DNA of 9,693 nucleotides from Bacteroidales bacterium UBA1756 (lineage in GTDB: Bacteria; Bacteroidota; Bacteroidia; Bacteroidales; WCHB1-69): positions 1 through 9,693 of the forward strand of contig DCHI01000080.1 of NCBI GenBank assembly GCA_002314795.1, given 5' to 3'. Position numbers and translations under genes: made by a program. Shown here one piece after another: positions 7,582-9,693 of this stretch. The notes beneath the pieces were generated by a model. It saw only the letters and a list, made by a program, of their open reading frames with translations. It searched no databases and was not told the DNA's origin. Within the stretch, counting starts at the first letter, position 1; each line of letters opens with the position of its first letter.

Positions 7582-8586
7582 ATGTACCGCCTCCGGTTGA
7601 AATCAGCCCTTCTCGTTTGTTGCCTCGGGCTCTTGTTGTGTGCCTGCCAACAAAAAAGCGTCCAAAAAATCGGCGGTGAAGCATTTGGTACCTATTACGT
7701 CGTTTCGTACGTTGGTGAAAACGATGAGAACCTTCCGCATCAAGTTGATTCTATTTTAAAAGAAATCAATCAGTTATATTCTATTTTTGATACTACATCT
7801 TTGATTTCCCGATTGAATCGTAATGAATCGGTTGAGTCCACTTCTGATTTTGTGAAGCTGTTGCAGCAGTCGTTACAAATCAGTGCCGAAACAGACGGCG
7901 CCTTTGACGTGACGGTCGGCCCCTTGGTGACTTTATGGGGCTTCGGCAATAAACAAGGCGTTTCCGTCACCCCGTCAGCCATTGATTCCGTCCGTCAGTT
8001 TGTCGGTTACAAGAAGGTTTCTATTGGTGAAAACGGACAGATTGTCAAGATGGATTCCCGTATTCAATTCGATTTCAATGCCATTGCCAAAGGAAAGGCG
8101 GTGGATGAGGTGGCGCAGTTTCTGTTGAAGAAAGGATACCAAAATGTTTTGGTTGATATTGGCGGCGAAGTGCGTGCTGAAGGAAAGAAGAACCGCGGCA
8201 AAATGTGGCGTGTGGGAATCCAGATTCCGACTGAAACAAGTGAGGGAACGATTGAAACCGATTACGTTTTCGAAATGTCCGGTAAAAGTGTTGCAACCAG
8301 CGGTAATTACCGAAATTATACCGAGGTGGACGGAGAGCGTTTTATGCACATCACCGACCCTCGTACGGGAAATTGTCACGTCTCCAACTTGCTGAGTGTC
8401 ACGGTCATTGCAGACGAATGTGCCGTCGCTGATGCGTATGCTACTGCCTTTATGGTGATGGGTATGGACGCTGCTATGCAATTTTTAACAAACCATCCCG
8501 AATTGGCGGCGCATTTTGTCTATTTTGAAAAAGGGGAATACCATTATCGGCAGACGGAGAATTTTCCTTCTTGTGTGGACGATTAA
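7582..8586 (+). CDS. apbE: FAD:protein FMN transferase lipoprotein (ApbE family)
   Basis: Exported Mg-dependent flavin transferase that moves FMN from FAD onto a Thr/Ser of target proteins; known targets of the family are the NqrB/NqrC and RnfG/RnfD redox-pump subunits. I use the ATG at 7582 (334 residues). A TTG at 7570 is in frame, but the ATG places the basic signal-peptide start (MYRLRLKS) directly before the hydrophobic stretch and lipobox LLCAC (Cys22). Family motifs, numbered from this ATG: YSIFDTTSLISRLN (66-79), GAFDVTVGPLVTLWGFG (106-122), DFNAIAKGKAVDEV (164-177), VDIGGEVRAEGK (191-202), SVATSGNYRNY (236-246), HITDPRTG (256-263) and ADAYATAFMVMG (283-294), with Asp284 and Thr288 of the metal site. 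The enzyme appears intact. It is the last gene of the plus-strand unit and the second flavin gene in a row. No Nqr or Rnf target gene lies in the window. The stop overlaps that of rnhB. Confidence 0.95.
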   Translation: MYRLRLKSALLVCCLGLLLCACQQKSVQKIGGEAFGTYYVVSYVGENDENLPHQVDSILKEINQLYSIFDTTSLISRLNRNESVESTSDFVKLLQQSLQISAETDGAFDVTVGPLVTLWGFGNKQGVSVTPSAIDSVRQFVGYKKVSIGENGQIVKMDSRIQFDFNAIAKGKAVDEVAQFLLKKGYQNVLVDIGGEVRAEGKKNRGKMWRVGIQIPTETSEGTIETDYVFEMSGKSVATSGNYRNYTEVDGERFMHITDPRTGNCHVSNLLSVTVIADECAVADAYATAFMVMGMDAAMQFLTNHPELAAHFVYFEKGEYHYRQTENFPSCVDD

Positions 8587-9188
8587 AACAATGTCGGTTC
8601 TGTCAGGCGTTTCAGGTGGAAACTGCGGCGATGATAGGGTGAAAGGCCGTGTTCGATGACGGCCTGCTGATGTTCCGGTGTCGGGTAGCCCATATTCTTT
8701 TTCCATTGATAAACAGGATATTCCGCATCCAATTTGACCATAAATTCATCGCGGTACGTTTTAGCTAAAATGGAGGCCGCTGCGATGGACAGATAGGTGG
8801 CATCGCCTTTTACGATGCAGTGAAACGGAATCCCCGTCTTGTTTTGAAACCGGTTGCCGTCGATAAGAAGCAGTTGCGGAGTCGTGGTCAGTTGCTGAAC
8901 GGCGCGGTTCATTCCCGTGAGGGAAGCGTACAGGATGTTCATTTCATCAATCTCCTTTTCAGAAACGAAGCTGACGGCGTAAGCCACCGCGTCCCGTTCG
9001 ATTTCAGCACGCAACTCTTCCCGAAGTTTTTGTGACAATTGCTTCGAATCGTTGATCCGTTCATTCTTATAGTCGGGTGGAAGAATGACGGCCGCCGCTA
9101 CGACGGGGCCCGCCAAGCAGCCGCGTCCTGCTTCGTCACAGCCACATTCAATGATGGAAGTGTCTGAAGAATAGTGAGTTGATAACAT
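8583..9188 (-). CDS. rnhB: Ribonuclease HII
   Basis: Cytoplasmic endonuclease that cuts RNA in RNA-DNA hybrids, including single ribonucleotides left in DNA. I choose the ATG at 9188 (201 residues, usual family size). A longer frame would begin at TTG 9215, but that TTG is part of the predicted -7 promoter element and so is unlikely to be translated. Numbered from the ATG: the signature CGCDEAGRGCLAGPVVAAAVIL (16-37, with Asp18 and Glu19), the central LLLIDGNRF with Asp110, and SIAAASILAKTYRDEFM with Asp147 complete the acidic active site. DSKQLS and a GYPTPEHQQAV segment also fit the family. The gene is convergent with apbE, the two stop codons overlapping in TTAA, and it is transcribed away from the regulatory region shared with dnaK. 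Confidence 0.95.
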   Translation of the reverse strand: MLSTHYSSDTSIIECGCDEAGRGCLAGPVVAAAVILPPDYKNERINDSKQLSQKLREELRAEIERDAVAYAVSFVSEKEIDEMNILYASLTGMNRAVQQLTTTPQLLLIDGNRFQNKTGIPFHCIVKGDATYLSIAAASILAKTYRDEFMVKLDAEYPVYQWKKNMGYPTPEHQQAVIEHGLSPYHRRSFHLKRLTEPTLF

Positions 9189-9212
9189 ATTTCGCCGTTT
9201 TTGAAAAACGGG

Positions 9213-9220
9213 CAAATTTA
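9213..9220 (-). promoter_or_regulatory. -7 element of rnhB promoter
   Basis: The minus-strand sequence TAAATTTG is a full TAnnTTTG match, placed about 25 nt upstream of the chosen rnhB ATG. No convincing TTTG/TTG -33 element lies at the normal distance. The promoter may therefore be weak or helped by an activator at the TGTGACAT repeats that begin about 26 nt further upstream. The match also argues against the TTG at 9215 as a start codon. Confidence 0.55.
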
Positions 9221-9245
9221 CGAAATTATTTCTGTATCATACATA

Positions 9246-9306
9246 TTGTGACATCCCCACATTGTGACATTTCCCGCAATGTGCCAGCAAATCTGCCATT
9301 TTGTCA
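9246..9306. promoter_or_regulatory. Cluster of TGTGACAT / TGNCA half-sites, possible regulator-binding region
   Basis: TTGTGACAT occurs twice as a direct repeat 16 nt apart (9246-9254 and 9262-9270). ATGTGCCA at 9279-9286 is an imperfect inverted partner of the second copy (6 of 8 positions). A near-perfect palindrome TGCCA-TTT-TGTCA sits at 9294-9306. The arrangement suggests binding of one or more dimeric regulators, acting on rnhB, on dnaK or on both. The regulator cannot be named from the sequence. Confidence 0.45.
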
Positions 9307-9350
9307 TAAAACCGAGACTGTTTTTTTGATTTGAAAATAATTTTTATACA

Positions 9351-9516
9351 ACCACCCCTTTATCCCCTCCTTGAAAAGGAGGGGGATCGTTAACGAGTAA
9401 TCTGTTTTATGATGAGATTGTTTTGTTTAATCGTATTTAAATATTTGATAATAAATGAAATATAAAACAATAAAAGGGAAAATTTCCCTCCTTTTTAGGA
9501 GGGGGCGGGGGGTGGT
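9351..9516. mobile_element. MITE-like / palindromic intergenic repeat element
   Basis: Non-coding element of about 166 bp with terminal inverted repeats: ACCACCCC at 9351-9358 pairs with GGGGTGGT at 9509-9516. Each end holds its own hairpin: CCCCTCCTT-GAA-AAGGAGGGG (9364-9384) and CCCTCCT-TTTT-AGGAGGG (9486-9503). Nested inverted repeats continue inward, with TGTTTTAT (9403-9410) against ATAAAACA (9462-9469), and ATTGTTTT (9417-9424) against AAAACAAT (9464-9471). No transposase frame is inside and no clear target-site duplication is visible. C/G-rich palindromes of this look are dispersed in many Bacteroidota genomes, which is general knowledge rather than a search result. Confidence 0.65.
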
Positions 9517-9589
9517 GATGTGAAAGTTTTTTCGTCATTTGTGATTCTGATAGTACTAATTTCATACTAATAATCAACAATTTTGAATT

Positions 9590-9607
9590 TTGGCACGATG
9601 ATTGTTA
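9590..9607 (+). promoter_or_regulatory. Putative sigma-54 (RpoN) promoter of dnaK
   Basis: TTGGCACG-ATGA-TTGTTA fits the -24/-12 consensus TTGGCACG-N4-TTGCW with one key deviation: the -12 GC is GT. The GG at 9592-9593 is followed by exactly 10 nt and then the G at 9604, the required spacing. Transcription would start near 9616, giving a leader of about 55 nt. I found no TAnnTTTG element in the plus orientation between 9517 and the dnaK start, which favours this motif as the promoter. Confidence 0.55.
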
Positions 9608-9618
9608 ATGGGGGCGCC

Positions 9619-9632
9619 GTCTGCGTTCAGAC
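9619..9632 (+). other. Small hairpin in the presumed dnaK leader
   Basis: GTCTG-CGTT-CAGAC forms a 5-bp stem with a 4-nt loop, starting 3-4 nt after the predicted transcription start and about 40 nt before the ATG. It could protect the 5' end of the mRNA. It lies too far from the start codon to occlude it by itself. Confidence 0.35.
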
Positions 9633-9671
9633 AAAACAAATCGATTTATAAACAATTAAAACATATTAAAA

Positions 9672-9693
9672 ATGGGAAAAATTATTGGTATTG
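9672..9693 (+). CDS. dnaK: Chaperone DnaK (Hsp70), first seven codons only
   Basis: The window ends 22 nt into this frame, which reads MGKIIGI. This is the usual N-terminus of bacterial DnaK, ahead of the DLGTTNS phosphate-1 loop of the Hsp70 ATPase domain. DnaK is the ATP-driven cytoplasmic chaperone working with DnaJ and GrpE. The call rests on seven residues plus context: a long dedicated leader, a strong ATG and a stress-type promoter candidate upstream. The A-rich leader directly before the ATG (ACATATTAAAA) is normal for this phylum. Confidence 0.75.

Larger units (their letters stand above)
9189..9671. other. Divergent intergenic regulatory region between rnhB and dnaK
   Basis: This 483-nt stretch has no credible gene. 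From left to right it holds the rnhB -7 element (9213-9220), a cluster of TGTGACA/TGNCA half-sites (9246-9306), a T/A-rich spacer (about 9320-9350), a MITE-like palindromic element (9351-9516), an AT-rich spacer, a sigma-54-like core promoter (9590-9607) and a small hairpin in the presumed dnaK leader (9619-9632). It is distinctly more AT-rich than the coding DNA, apart from the GC-rich palindrome arms. Confidence 0.75.

Noticed and set aside
9241..9310. CRISPR-like repeat array
   Set aside because: The repeats are 8-9 nt with unequal spacing and mixed orientation, and there are no cas genes; this fits regulator half-sites better.
9486..9503. Stem with a T-rich loop read as an intrinsic terminator
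   Set aside because: The T run is in the loop rather than after the stem, no gene ends nearby, and the hairpin is part of the larger palindromic element.

Overview
The window looks like chromosomal DNA from a member of the Bacteroidota, probably the order Bacteroidales. Evidence: three genes have a TAnnTTTG-type -7 promoter element, Shine-Dalgarno sequences are absent and leaders are A-rich, an outer-membrane TonB-type receptor is paired with DUF5689/choice-of-anchor-J lipoproteins, and the RibBA is fused. Base composition and coding style are uniform. Apart from one palindromic intergenic element, I see no sign of horizontal transfer.

Layout: (1) 94-1074, minus strand: ddl (D-Ala-D-Ala ligase). 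(2) 1075-1261: a divergent promoter region with one Bacteroidota-type promoter facing each way. (3) 1262-8586, plus strand: five closely spaced genes that look like one transcription unit. They encode a TonB-dependent-receptor-like outer-membrane protein, two paralogous DUF5689 lipoproteins, RibBA (bifunctional riboflavin biosynthesis) and ApbE (FAD:protein FMN transferase lipoprotein). The gaps are 48, 21, 8 and 24 nt, with no visible terminator and no clear internal promoter. (4) 8583-9188, minus strand: rnhB (RNase HII), convergent with apbE; the two stop codons share a TTAA. (5) 9189-9671: a 483-nt regulatory intergenic region. It holds the rnhB promoter, a cluster of TGTGACA/TGNCA-type half-sites, a MITE-like palindromic element of about 166 bp, and a sigma-54-like promoter just upstream of the next gene. 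(6) 9672-9693: the first seven codons of a gene whose start (MGKIIGI) matches DnaK.

How the genes may work together: ddl (cell wall), rnhB (RNA-DNA hybrid removal) and dnaK (chaperone) are independent housekeeping genes. The plus-strand unit is the interesting part, because it joins an outer-membrane receptor-like barrel and two OB-like-fold lipoproteins to two flavin genes. Either the envelope proteins have a flavin-related role, or the flavin genes are co-transcribed passengers of a surface system for another substrate. The sequence alone cannot decide this. The second notable feature is the putative sigma-54 control of dnaK, with a repeat element sitting between the presumed activator sites and the core promoter.
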